From assembly GCA_007570785.1 (NCBI GenBank), contig ML661382.1:1456421-1520420 (forward strand): DNA of 64,000 nucleotides, read 5' to 3'. Numbering within the stretch: position 1 is the first letter of the stretch; every line of letters starts with the position of its first letter. This document shows positions 27,301-39,300 of this stretch, one piece after another. The stretch comes from Antilocapra americana. Its lineage: Eukaryota > Chordata > Mammalia > Artiodactyla > Antilocapridae. The notes under the pieces are model-generated. The model was not told the DNA's origin and did not search any database. It saw nothing but the letters and a program-made list of their open reading frames with translations. The position numbers were made by a program, and so were the translations under genes.

Positions 27301-30300
27301 GCAGTAAGATGGAAGAAAGAAAGGTATCACCGTGAAGTTCAGTCTGGTTACTGTTTAAGGAGTTTTCTTAACGATTGCGTGCAGTTGTTACCTAGTTTGT
27401 ATGGAGGATTTTTTTTAACACCCAGTTGCATTGTGAGAGGCTAGCAGAACTGATATCCTCAGAATTAGTTTTGTGCTAATCAAGCCATCTTTTCTGCCTT
27501 TACATTTCTGTTTTCCATCCATGTCAAGTTGCATTGATGCTACTAGTTTCTGCTGATACTTGCTTTTATAATATTTATTTATAATGCTGTGTCCCTTTTC
27601 TACATCTACCAGCTAAGGCATTGCTCAGCAATGGACTATATATACCATCTACTTAAAAACAGGTTTTGTTGGAGTTGGTGACTTGAGAATGGGAGGTTAG
27701 GAACAATATGGGGGGAGTATCATGAATAATTCCTCATAAGGAATTTGATTCCTGGTTACCAAAACTCACAAACAATAAATCATATGGCTTTGTCCTACTC
27801 TTCCTAAAAAATCAAATTGTCTTCAAAAGAAAAGTGATCAGAGATCAAGGCATTTTCCCCCAAACAGTATGTTTTATGAATACAGAGTTTTAGGATATCA
27901 CTCTGCACACAGTTTCTATGCTGGGCAAATGAGACATTAAATATATGTACAAATTTGGCCACATCCATTGAACAAATAGTTATTAGGCATATTTGTACTA
28001 GGCACTGTGCTAGGTGTGCAGTGGAACTTGAATGTGCAGAAGGAAATAAACCACATACTCACACTATAAATTAACATTGTGAGAGAAGAATTAATTTACT
28101 AGAATCCTTCTAGCCTGGGAGTCTGGTAACTTTGTTACATGAAAAAATGGGCAGAGGACTGAGTATACAGCTATAGTCTAATTCTTGGACAGGCTCTTGT
28201 TTATAAATCCTACTGAATGTAGAACTCATTAAAGAAACCGAAGTAGATTCTGACTCATCAGGAAGTTTCTACAGGGTTTTCCTAACGATGGAGCAAGTTG
28301 CCTCAAGGAATACAGTTTGACCCTTGAACAAGATAGGTTTGAGCTACGCGGGTCCCCTTATGTGCAGAATTTTTTCCCCTGGCACTGACTATGTCTACAG
28401 TACTACATGATCCCTAGTTGGTTGATGAATCTTTGGATTCAGAACCGTGGATGTGGAAGGCTGACTATAAAGTTACACATGGATTTTCAACTTTTCGAAG
28501 GATCGATGCCCTTAAACCTATGTTGTTCAGGGGTCGTCTGTAGTTGGTGAACTGATCAAACGAAGGCTAGCTGTCAAAGATACTATTTTTGATTTTGTAA
28601 GAACATTACATTGCAGAATTGCTAAAAGTAAGCTCTGTTAAAGACTGTGTAGATAAAAGGATATGGAAAGATTTCCTGCCTTCTGGGAACTTGCAGTGTA
28701 TTGACTTCTAAACATTTCTTTGATAGAATTGAGGTAGATTTTATTTTTCCACTTTTTTGTTTATGTTGAGTCTGTGCATTTTTGTAACATTCATTGTAGT
28801 ACTGGGGGGCATGGGCAGCTAATGTTTTTTACTGGCGTTCCTACCCATCATCTGGGAAATTAGTCTGGCCCAGCCAGCTCCCCTTTCTCCCAGACTGCTC
28901 TGGGGGAATGGCATGGGGTGGGAGGCCACCTTCTGCATTATACTGCGGCCCATGCCCTCCCGCAGGGGAAAGGAGGCACTCAGAAATCAGGTCAACCCCT
29001 GCCTCTGGATACAGGAGTGGGGATGGGTGGCAGCACTCCTGGGACTTCCCTGCTCGGGTGATGCAAGGTCTAGGCTGCTGGAATGGCCAGTCCAGGCAGG
29101 CCTCAGTTTGCCCTACTCCAGAGCACTGCCCTGCGCTCCCAGTAGACACCAGGCACTTATTTTCTGACCGGATCGGGGGTAGGGAAGGGATATGAGTGGA
29201 GCCACAGTCACCTCCAGCCTTTTTTTTGCAGAGGCTTCAGAGACCACTCTGCTTCCAAAAGTTAAAGTCTGGCCTCCAACTGTAGCCAGGCTGAACTCTG
29301 GAGACGTTGCCCAAAGATAAGCAGGGGTCAGAAGGAGAAATAAAGGTGTTGAGGGGAACAGGGTGGGTTGAGTTTTACAATGCTTTTGTTTGTTGTTTAG
29401 CCCCTAAGCCCTGTGGGACTTTTTTGCAACCCATGGACTACAGCCCGCTAGGCTCCTCTGCCCATGGAACGTACCAGGCAAGAATACTGGAGTGGGTTGC
29501 CATTTCCATATGGTATTTGTTAGGTTACAGAAGTAACCTGTTAATGCCAAGAGGAAGATAAAAAGCATTCATAACCCAGTTAAGAGTAATGAACATTTTT
29601 AGTATGTTTCTGGTGTTTCTTTCTGTGAGAGTTGTGCATATATTCGTTTTTAACAACCTGTCATTATCCTCTTCTGTCCTCCTGATAGATGGGCCAGAGG
29701 CAAAGGCCATCATCCAGATGTTCTGGGTGGAAGTCTCTGAGGATAGAGCTTGTAGACTGAAACTGGGATGTATTCATGGAGAAATAGCATGCACCCTGAA
29801 ATGAAGCACTGTTTCTGCCATCCTGATTTAGATCAAAGTGACTAAAAATTTACATCTAATGTCACATTTTTACTTGAAATATTATGACCTTTATTGCCTT
29901 TGTTGCTTGTAGCTTAAGCATGTTTCACACTCAGACATTTTCAGGTGCCATGTTTTCTGAAAACATATTTAAGCAGAAAGCATTGCAGTGAGCCTCATCA
30001 TCACAGCGAAGTGCTTTTCATTTAGTTGTTTTTATGTCACAAAAAGGACATTAAAGGAGACTGAGACTTTGCCCAAAGCAGGTTGGAGATCCTGCAGCTG
30101 TCCCCACTAAAGGGTCTGTTCTCTTACAGTCCCTGAATGGCTTGAGTGGCTTTATTCCTATTCTTCAATGTCCCAGGAAGTGGAGAATGGCCGAGAAGGC
30201 AACTTAGCTGCAAACTGTGCTCTTTGCTTTTCTAAGCACGGTTGTTTGCGTTTCAGACACTAGCATTCAAAATGTCCCCTTCTTTGCAAACAAGGCATGT

Positions 30301-33300
30301 CGGGAGGTTGATTAAATGAGACTTCCTTCTTAGAAGTCGTTTCATTTGGTGTACAATTCACGTCTTTGTCCTTGAAGCTATAATTCCTGAATTTGGTTCT
30401 TGTCTTTTTGTGTGTGTGCATGGCACTTGAAAATTTAGTCAAAGCTGGAAGAGGCCCTCAACCTGGCAACAGAATTCCAGAATTCCCTGCAAGAATTTAT
30501 CAACTGGCTCACTCTAGCAGAGCAGAGTTTAAACATCGCTTCTCCTCCCAGCCTGATTCTAAACACCGTCCTCTCCCAGATAGAGGAGCATAAGGTAACA
30601 GTGGCATTACAATGTCACCCTCCTTTTGCAAGTACCAATTGAAAGTGATGCTCCTCAATCTTAGCTCCCGTTTAAAAACAGCAATATTTTCTCCTCAGGT
30701 GTTTGCCAATGAAGTAAATGCTCATCGAGACCAGATCATTGAGCTGGATCAAACCGGCAATCAGTTAAAGTTCCTTAGCCAAAAACAGGACGTTGTTTTG
30801 ATCAAAAATTTGCTGGTTAGCGTCCAGTCTCGATGGGAGAAGGTTGTCCAGCGATCTATTGAAAGAGGGCGATCGCTGGATGATGCCAGAAAGCGGGCAA
30901 AACAAGTAAGTTGTAAAAGAAAGATACCAATTTAGTGAACAACCTTGGGCTTCATGTGTTGAGTTTCAGGTAAAAGCGCTGTGCAGTGTGCATGTTCATT
31001 CCTGTTACAACTTATTTTTTCAACAATTTCAGTTCCATGAAGCTTGGAAAAAGCTCATTGATTGGCTGGAAGATGCGGAGAGTCACCTGGACTCAGAACT
31101 GGAGATATCCAACGACCCAGACAAAATTAAACTTCAGCTTTCCAAACATAAGGTACATCAGCTCACTGCTCTTCGTCCCTGAGCTTGGGATTCACTGGCG
31201 TTTGCAGCTTGCTAAAAAAGGAAAAAGCTAAAACTTGTAGCTCATAGAGCCTGCCTTCCATTTTGCGTGTAGACAGTGTCTAACCATGACAGTTGCTTAT
31301 TTTAAATAAGAGTTCAAACAGAGTGACTGTGGGAGTAGCCAGCTAAAACTGGGCTTTTAGAAAAAGTCATGATCTGGTGTATGTGGCACAAATAAAACCT
31401 TAAGAATTTCTTCAAGGTAAGCTGTTGTTAATTTTAGTTCAAGACGTAGTGACATTCATACCGAATCTAGTTACCACCTAAAAACTCACTGTCATCTGAC
31501 TTTCAGCATGATTTTTTTTTCCCCCTTTCTGAAAACAGGAGTTCCAGAAAACTCTTGGTGGCAAACAGCCTGTATATGATACTACAATTAGAACAGGCAG
31601 AGCACTGAAAGAGAAGACTTTGCTTCCTGACGACACTCAGAAACTTGACAACTTACTGGGAGAAGTCAGAGACAAATGGGATACTGTTTGTGGCAAGTCT
31701 GTGGAGAGGTGAGCATGAAGGTCCCCTTCACTGGTCTCTTGTTATCCCAAAAGTAACCAGGAGGCGGTACCAGATTCTGTAAAAATGATAATGAAGCTGA
31801 TGCATCAGTAACAGTAGCATCTTGGTATTTCCAGTTAATTGAGTGATGAATCATGAAATAATTTGAGGACAATATTTTAAAATTATCTTACTTAAACGTG
31901 AAACTTACTGTATTACAAAGAGAGAAGCCTAGAAAATCAGGCCAACAATAGTATTAATAGATCTATAAACTTATATAAATCGCCAATTTGTAATGCCAGT
32001 AATTATCTCACTGATTGTCTCTTGTGTTGAATGTTCTACAGAAGCCTCTGATATAGTATCTCATTTACCCACCATGAGACTCACTTATTCTCATTACAAC
32101 CACTGAGTTGGGGGTTCTGTCCTCCCCCTTTTACAGCTGAGGAAACAGTCATCAAGAGGTTTCTTGATTCCCCCATGGTCACGCAGCTGCTAAGTGGCAG
32201 AGCTGAGATTTGGTTCTAAAAGTTGTACTTTTATCCATTTGTACCCACTGTGCTATGTAAGCGTTATGATAGCTCTATATTATTTGTACTCCCAATTTTT
32301 CAGATGAGGTGACTGAGTTTCAAAGAGCCAAAGAGACTCATATCAGATAGAGAGTTAAGAGTTGAACCGCTGGCCCCAGGTCATTAACAGAACCGTCACC
32401 CTCTACTGGAGTGGTGTAATGTAAATAAAAAGGCCTTGGGTCGTAGGATGTGTCTATGTGTGTAGGAGCTGGACTCGTAAGATCCCAGAAATGCGTCTCC
32501 ACCTGTCACCTGTACTGTGCTTAATCCGTTTTGGAGAGTGGTTTACCTAAACATACCTAAACATCTCTTAGTCATTTTTTATAATATTTCTAACTGTTCT
32601 AACACAGTGGTCTCTAGATAGAGTTCAAGCAGTATTCCCTTCCAGCAGCCAGAACTGTGGGCCATTCATAAAAGGATCATTCAAATGAGTGAGGTTTGTG
32701 TCTTGTCTCAGGCAGCACAAGCTAGAGGAGGCCCTGCTGTTTTCGGGCCAGTTCATGGACGCCCTGCAGGCCTTGGTTGACTGGTTGTACAAGGTGGAGC
32801 CGCAGCTGGCTGAGGACCAGCCTGTCCATGGAGACCTGGACCTCGTCATGAACCTCATGGACGCCCACAAGGTGAGGGGCGAGATCTGGGCTGTGTGGAG
32901 GGCGAAGCTGTTGGGTCCTCCATCCCTATGTGGCTTCTGCTCGTGCTGCCCTCCTAGCGCTTCCCTAGAAAGAAAGTCAGAAAGAGCCTGTGTCTCTGCC
33001 TGTCAGAGAGGCAGCTCCTTGCTCTGTGTGTTTAAACAAACTGCTGCCTGGATTCTGTCTCGGTCACAAAGAATTGACCAAACTTGGTTTGATTCAGATG
33101 TGCCGATGTGTAAACTTCATTTTGAGGCTCCCTCCCGCTTCCTGTTTATATGTCTCAATTGAATATTATATGTCTCAGTTGAATCAAAATGGATTTAAAT
33201 TCAGGAGACCCTCAAGATATCCATTTTCCGCTGATTCTTACAATGAAAATGAGTGCTTTTTCAACTGCTTGTGAACCTGACATGGTAGCACCATGCATAC

Positions 33301-36300
33301 CAACATTTAGTATCTAGATCTATATGTTGAACTATATACTGTTCTGCTTCAACATCAAGCATTCAGCTTCACCTTGAAATTGCACCAGATTTTTATGTAC
33401 ATGGCAGGTGGGCTCTTATCAAGAGGGAAAAGAGAGGGGAGGGATAAATTGGATGATTGGGGTTGAAACATACATACTCCTGTATCTAAAATAGATAGCT
33501 AACAGTCTGCTGAATAGCACCGGGAACTCTACTCAATACCCTGTGATAACTTTTATGGGAAAAGAATCGAAAAAAAGAGTGGGCGTATGTATATGTATAA
33601 CGGAGTCACTCTGCTGTACAGCAGAAACTCACGTAATGGAGACTTCCCTGGTGGTTCGCTAGTTAAGACTCTGTGCTTCCAATGCAGGGAATGTGGGTTT
33701 GATCCCTGACCAGGAAGCTAACATCCCACAGACAGCATGGTGTGGCCCAAAGAAAGAAACCAACCCAGCCTTGTTAATCAGCTATACTCCAATAAAAATC
33801 AATTTTAAAAGTCCCACAGTCCTGGAGAGGTTAGCATAGCACAGTTGCTGTGTCACAGGTGAGGAAGCTGGGACTCCAGTTAAGCAGCTTATCCAAAGTC
33901 ACATGGCCCTCATTCAGACCGACATCCTGTGATGCTTCTTTCTCACTTGCGGTCCCACCTCCATCTTTGCATAAAAGACACACAATTAGAACCTATCAAA
34001 GGAGAATTGAAGGGAAGGACTACTTTTCTCTTTGGTTTTACTTCCTCAATTCAAAATGTTTGTGAGACAAACTAATTCTCCCGTTTTCTAGGTTTTCCAG
34101 AAAGAACTGGGAAAGCGAACAGGAACGGTTCAGGTCCTGAAGCGGTCAGGCCGGGAGCTGATAGAGAGCAGTAGAGACGACACCACGTGGGTGAAGGGGC
34201 AGCTCCAGGAGCTGAGCACTCGCTGGGACACCGTGTGCAAGCTCTCTGTCTGCAAACAGAGCCGGCTGGAGCAGGCCTTGAAGCAGGTCAGACCGCGCCG
34301 GGGTGGGCCTGAACAAAGTCAGTCTAGCCTCCTTGTCAGTCTCGCAAGGAGTCAAAAATCTATGTTCTAAATGTTCTACAAGAACATTTAGCACGTCTGT
34401 GTTAGAGAAGTCCTGACTCCGGTTGATTTTCAAAGTTGCACAGATGAAAAATGGCCTTTGTGGGGCTCCGTAGAGCCTCTAGGTGCCTGTGGTAGGCCAG
34501 TGAGCTCAGGCCAGACCCCTCTCTGGCTGCCTTGTCTGGGACCCCTGCTGCACAGCGAGGCTCAGGCTCTTGTGCTTGGTTATTTCAGGCGGAAGAGTTT
34601 CGGGACACAATCCACATGCTACTAGAGTGGCTTTCTGAAGCTGAGCAGACGCTACGCTTTCGGGGAGCGCTTCCCGATGACACGGAGGCCCTGCAGTCTC
34701 TCATTGATACTCACAAGGTAGTCCATCCCAGGGCGCGGGGCCCCCCACCACCCACACAGGGAAGTGACATGTGGGTTTTCTGACCCCCCTAGAGACCACT
34801 CATCCTCTCATTTTTTACAAAAGTGGCACATGGAGGTTATGAGCAAGTCAAACAGCTGGTGTTAATACCAGAGGGAAACATGGGCTGTTCCAGCCTCACT
34901 CACACCCCGCCCCTCTGCACACCCCTTGTGTGGCTTTCCCCCGTGACCAGCTCCGAGCCTGACCTATGCCCCCAGAGCCCCTCACCACGCTGCAGGGTAT
35001 GATGTGGTGTCTGGGGCCTCAGTGGGACTGTCCGAAGGAGGTGGGAAATGTTTCCTTTTTTAATTTTTGTATTTCCCGCCTAGAGATTTTACTCTTGGTT
35101 TTGTGATTGAATTGTGCTATAGGTGTTGTTAAAACGTTCTAGTGTTTTGTAGCTGTCACTTTTTTTGTCCAATACCATTTACACATATGGAAATGAATAT
35201 AAATAGGAATTTGTAAAAAGAAGGAGTGCTCAGGAAGGAGGTCAACTTCTGTGTTTCTAGTCCTTACCGTTCATGCACTGAAAGTCATTCTTGTATAAGT
35301 CCCTCTCTTCCACACCTGTGAAAACTGGAAAGAAAATGCCAGAGACACCGAAATACAGACTTTTAGAGGTCTGTGTCAACACAGAGTCAAAAAAAACACT
35401 GAAGTGGTTTTCTCCTCTCAGTGTAAACTAGCAGTGCTGCTAGAGTAGGTTTAAGGTTTCAAATCTTGTTTGGTTAGGAATTCATGAAGAAAGTGGAAGA
35501 AAAGCGAGTGGATGTTAACACAGCAGTGTCCATGGGAGAGGTCATCCTGGCGGTCTGCCATCCTGACTGCATCACCACCATCAAGCACTGGATCACCATC
35601 ATCCGGGCGCGCTTCGAGGAGGTGAGTCCCTAGGTTTAGAGGAAGACCACAGGTGCCCCATTAAATGGGGGTGTGGCATTAAAAAGACCCCAGAGTGTCC
35701 CATCCCCCAGATAAGGAATCTTTCACTCACTCTGAATAGCTCAACAGGAGTCAGGTTATTAGCGTTTTAGTAGGGTCTGTTTTCTTGACGATGTGCCGAA
35801 ACCTGAAGGTTCGCTGCTGGTGTTGTGACGCGTGTGCCTTGGTGACATCCGGTGGACGCATGCTATATGCTCTTTCCTCCTTCCAGGGACCTTCTGTGTC
35901 TAAGACCACGTGCTGCATTTGTTTTCAGGGGAACCAGGTTCTTCCTCCAGCTCTGTCCCTGGAGCAAGAGTGAAGCCTCTTAACTGCTTGGGTGGTCTTT
36001 TCCCTAAAAGTCATTGTTGGGCTCACACAAAAGGGGGCTTTGAAAACAAGGAATGTGCTTGACTGAAAGCCAGCGGGTTCCCTCCCCCGCAGGTCCTGAC
36101 TTGGGCTAAGCAGCACCAGCAGCGCCTCGAAGCTGCCCTGTCGGAGCTGGTGGCTAACGCCGAACTCTTAGAAGAACTTCTGGCGTGGATCCAGTGGGCT
36201 GAGACCACCCTCATTCAACGGGATCAGGATCCGATCCCTCAGAACATCGACCGAGTGAAAGCCCTTATTGCTGAGCACCAGGTAGCCCCACCACGTCCTG

Positions 36301-39300
36301 GGGTCATAGGTTTCCTGCGTGGCTCATGGAGCCCATTTCCTTTGCTTGTGCATCCGTGTTTTAATGGCTGCTGAACATATTCCCGCGGACTCAGCAGCTT
36401 AAAACGTGCTTGCTGTCTCGCGGTTTTTGTGGGGCAGGGGACTGGGCATGAGTTAGCGGGGTCTGTTGACAATTGGTTTCTATATAACTATCCTCTGCAC
36501 CACTGTCCCGTTACCTGGGACCTATCCCTTCACACCTGGATTCAGAAAGATTTCTTACAGGAACCCAGAGATGGGCCAGACAATGCACCAAACTAAACTG
36601 AATGGAGGAAAACTCACGCCATCTTCATATACCATATATTCTTAGGAGACAAATACTTTTTAACCATTGTTAAAAACTGTGGTTTTTAGCCGTGATAATT
36701 TACACTGATATCAAGTACAGATCTTGCTTAGTAATACCGTGGCTGTAAATTCCTTTTAGCATATATAATTAGCCTTAGCAGTGAAAGTGCCCTGTACTTC
36801 CCTCCGAGTTCACCTACACTGACCCCTCCTCTCCTGAGTAAGAGGGTCTTCTTCCCTCAAGGCCAGTCCCTCGCCCGTCCGTTACCACCTCTCATTCCTT
36901 CTGCCTTCCGGCTCCCCGTCTTTCTCCCCGGCCCCCGCTCCTCCACCACCGTCTGTCTCACCATTGCTGCTCAGCCTTCTTAACTGGTTTCTCTTCCTTT
37001 GTTGTTGGTTAGTCGCTAAGTTATGTCCAGCTCCTTTGTGACCCCATGGACTAAGGCCCACTGGGCTCCTCTGTCCATGGCATTTCCCAGGCAAGAAGAC
37101 TGGAGTGGGTGGCCTTTTTCTTCTCCAGTGATCAAACCCATATCTCCTGCATTAGCAGTGGGTTCTGTACCACTGAGCCACCAGGGAAGCCCTCTTCTTC
37201 CTTTATTCACTTGTTGTTGTTCCATTCTTAACCCTCTTCTCACACCCAAGGCTGTATCTAGCCTTCACCTTCAGCCAGCACCTATACACCAAGGGTTTCC
37301 TTATCTCCGGCCTCATCTGCACACACAGGAAGCCAGAAACCACTCTGAAACTTCACTGCAGCCTTGCTTCCTCGCCCTGGCCCTAACCCCACCCTCCCTC
37401 CACACTGCCTCCTCTCTCCTCATCCACTCAGTCACCCAACAGCCTGTGCTGTGTGTCTGGGATTTCTTCTCTTTCTGTAGCCCTACGTTTAGCCACTTGT
37501 TGGGTCTTATCTGTTCTACTTTCAGAATACTGCATGGCTCCTTCTCTCCTGCCCTGGCTTAGGCCCTCACTGTGTTTTGCCTGAATTACTGCATTAGGTC
37601 CCTAACTTCTGTGCCCCTCCACCCAGCCCCTTATCTTGTGTCTTCCCTCCTACACTGAGGCCAGAGTGATAGATCTAAGACAGAGATCTGTTGGTGTCTC
37701 TTATCTGGGTCAAAACCCTTCAGTTGCCCACCCACCTGTAACCCCCTTGCCAATTGCTTTCAGAATAAAATCCCAGGCCCTCAGCCTGCCACAAGGCCGC
37801 TCTGGACCTTTCTGCTGCCTGTCTCTCTAGCCGTCCCTCTTGCGCCTCCTCCGATTGCATCCTCAGCTCAGCCAGTGATCAGGGCCCTGGCTCACTCTAC
37901 TGTCAGGCTTCTGTGGGACCACCCTGCCCCCAGTCTTTGGCCCATTCCTCAACAGACAGCTCAGGCACCAGCCTCCAAGCAGCCTTCCTGCCCAACTTGG
38001 GCTGTGCGTGCCCATCCTAGGCCTGCCTTTGGCGACCTGGGTACCACTCACTGCTCTGCCTGGCCTGGTTTCCGCCCTCAGCCGTGAGCTCCTGATAGTC
38101 AGAGTCATGTCTTCTTCTTTCACGTCTCTAGCACGTGATGAAGTGCCTCACTCATGTTTCTCGAAAGGAGTTGGGGCCATGTATGAAGGCATCTCCAGTG
38201 GTCCATTTGTAGCAGGCTTAGCCTTTTTAGTAAGAAGTTGCCTATTTCCGTCTTAGTCCAAGAAAACTCTCAACTCTTTCTTGTTATGTGTTCACCAGAC
38301 ATTTATGGAGGAGATGACTCGCAAGCAGCCTGATGTGGACCGGGTCACCAAGACGTACAAGAGGAAGATCCTAGAGCCAGCCCACGCGCCTTTCATGGAG
38401 AAGTCCCGCGGCGGCAGCAGTACGTGGAGACCTTGGGCAGGAGACGTCCTTCCTGCTCACTGAGGCTGAGCATTTCAAAAACCCTGTGGGATTGGAATGA
38501 AAATCTTTTTTTGAAACTCACTTTTCTTAGACAGTAGCTAGACTCCAGTTTTTTTTGAATTGGTATGAAATTTGGGGGCGGTTGAGCCGATTTCGTATGT
38601 AGCGGCCTCCTGATTATTTTAGTCATTAGCGCCGACTGTTTTCATTTGGCTTACAGTAGTTTCTTCTTAAAATAAGTTGGCGCCTGTAGAACCAATGATG
38701 TCTCCTTGGTCCGCTAAAGTGGGACAGGACTGACTGAAGGAAGGTATGAGGCAGGTGCTTGTCGGCCGGGGAAGAGCCACAGTAGTCTGTGCTTCCGTAT
38801 CTCCGCGCGGCCAGGCCCCGTGTTTCCCCCCTCAGTTAATGACTGGATATCACTGTGCCGACCTTTTGGCTTCAGCCAGATGGCACCTCCTCATTGTGAG
38901 CAGACAAAAGAAGCTTTCCTCATCTTGTGATGATTTTTCCTTTCAGGGAAGTCCTTGAGTCAGCCCGCACCTCCTGCCATGCCAGTCCTCTCACAGTCCG
39001 AAGCAAAAAACCCACGGATCAACCAGCTCTCCGGGCGCTGGCAGCAGGTGTGGCTGCTGGCGCTGGAGCGGCAGCGGAAGCTGAACGACGCCTTGGACCG
39101 GCTGGAGGAGGTGAGGCCCCGCCAGGCAGCCGTCCCTGGAGGGGAGTGGCTCATCGATTTAACACAGTCCTTCTGAGGCTCTGTGTACCGACCCATGTGC
39201 CTTGATCTGCTGCTTCTGCAGAAGGAGCGACAGAGCAGCGTAGGCCAGGACTCAGCCCTGCAGGCCCCACGGGAGGAAAGACTCCTGTGAGGAGACGACA

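Larger units (their letters stand above)
27324..30438 (+). other. MACF1: Intron 24 (3.1 kb)
   Basis: Holds an L2/MIR-like piece near 27,960-28,060, a Tigger-like MITE at 28,313-28,540, an unexplained GC-rich block at about 28,800-29,320 and a partial Bov-tA SINE at 29,390-29,507. No exon recognised. Confidence 0.55.
36282..38298 (+). other. MACF1: Intron 33 (2 kb)
   Basis: A Bov-tA SINE at 37,001-37,192 sits at the left edge of a C/T-rich, L2-like block that runs from about 37,205 to 38,150. The first 700 bases show nothing definite. Confidence 0.5.

Noticed and set aside
28841..29195. Overlapping open frames on both strands in intron 24.
   Set aside because: No known motif, no matching splice pattern into the MACF1 frame; kept only as an unexplained GC-rich block.
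38410..38425. An exon 34 end after GGCAGCAG.
   Set aside because: The next bases would be TA, not GT; ending one base earlier gives gtacgt and the right Arg codon with the next exon.
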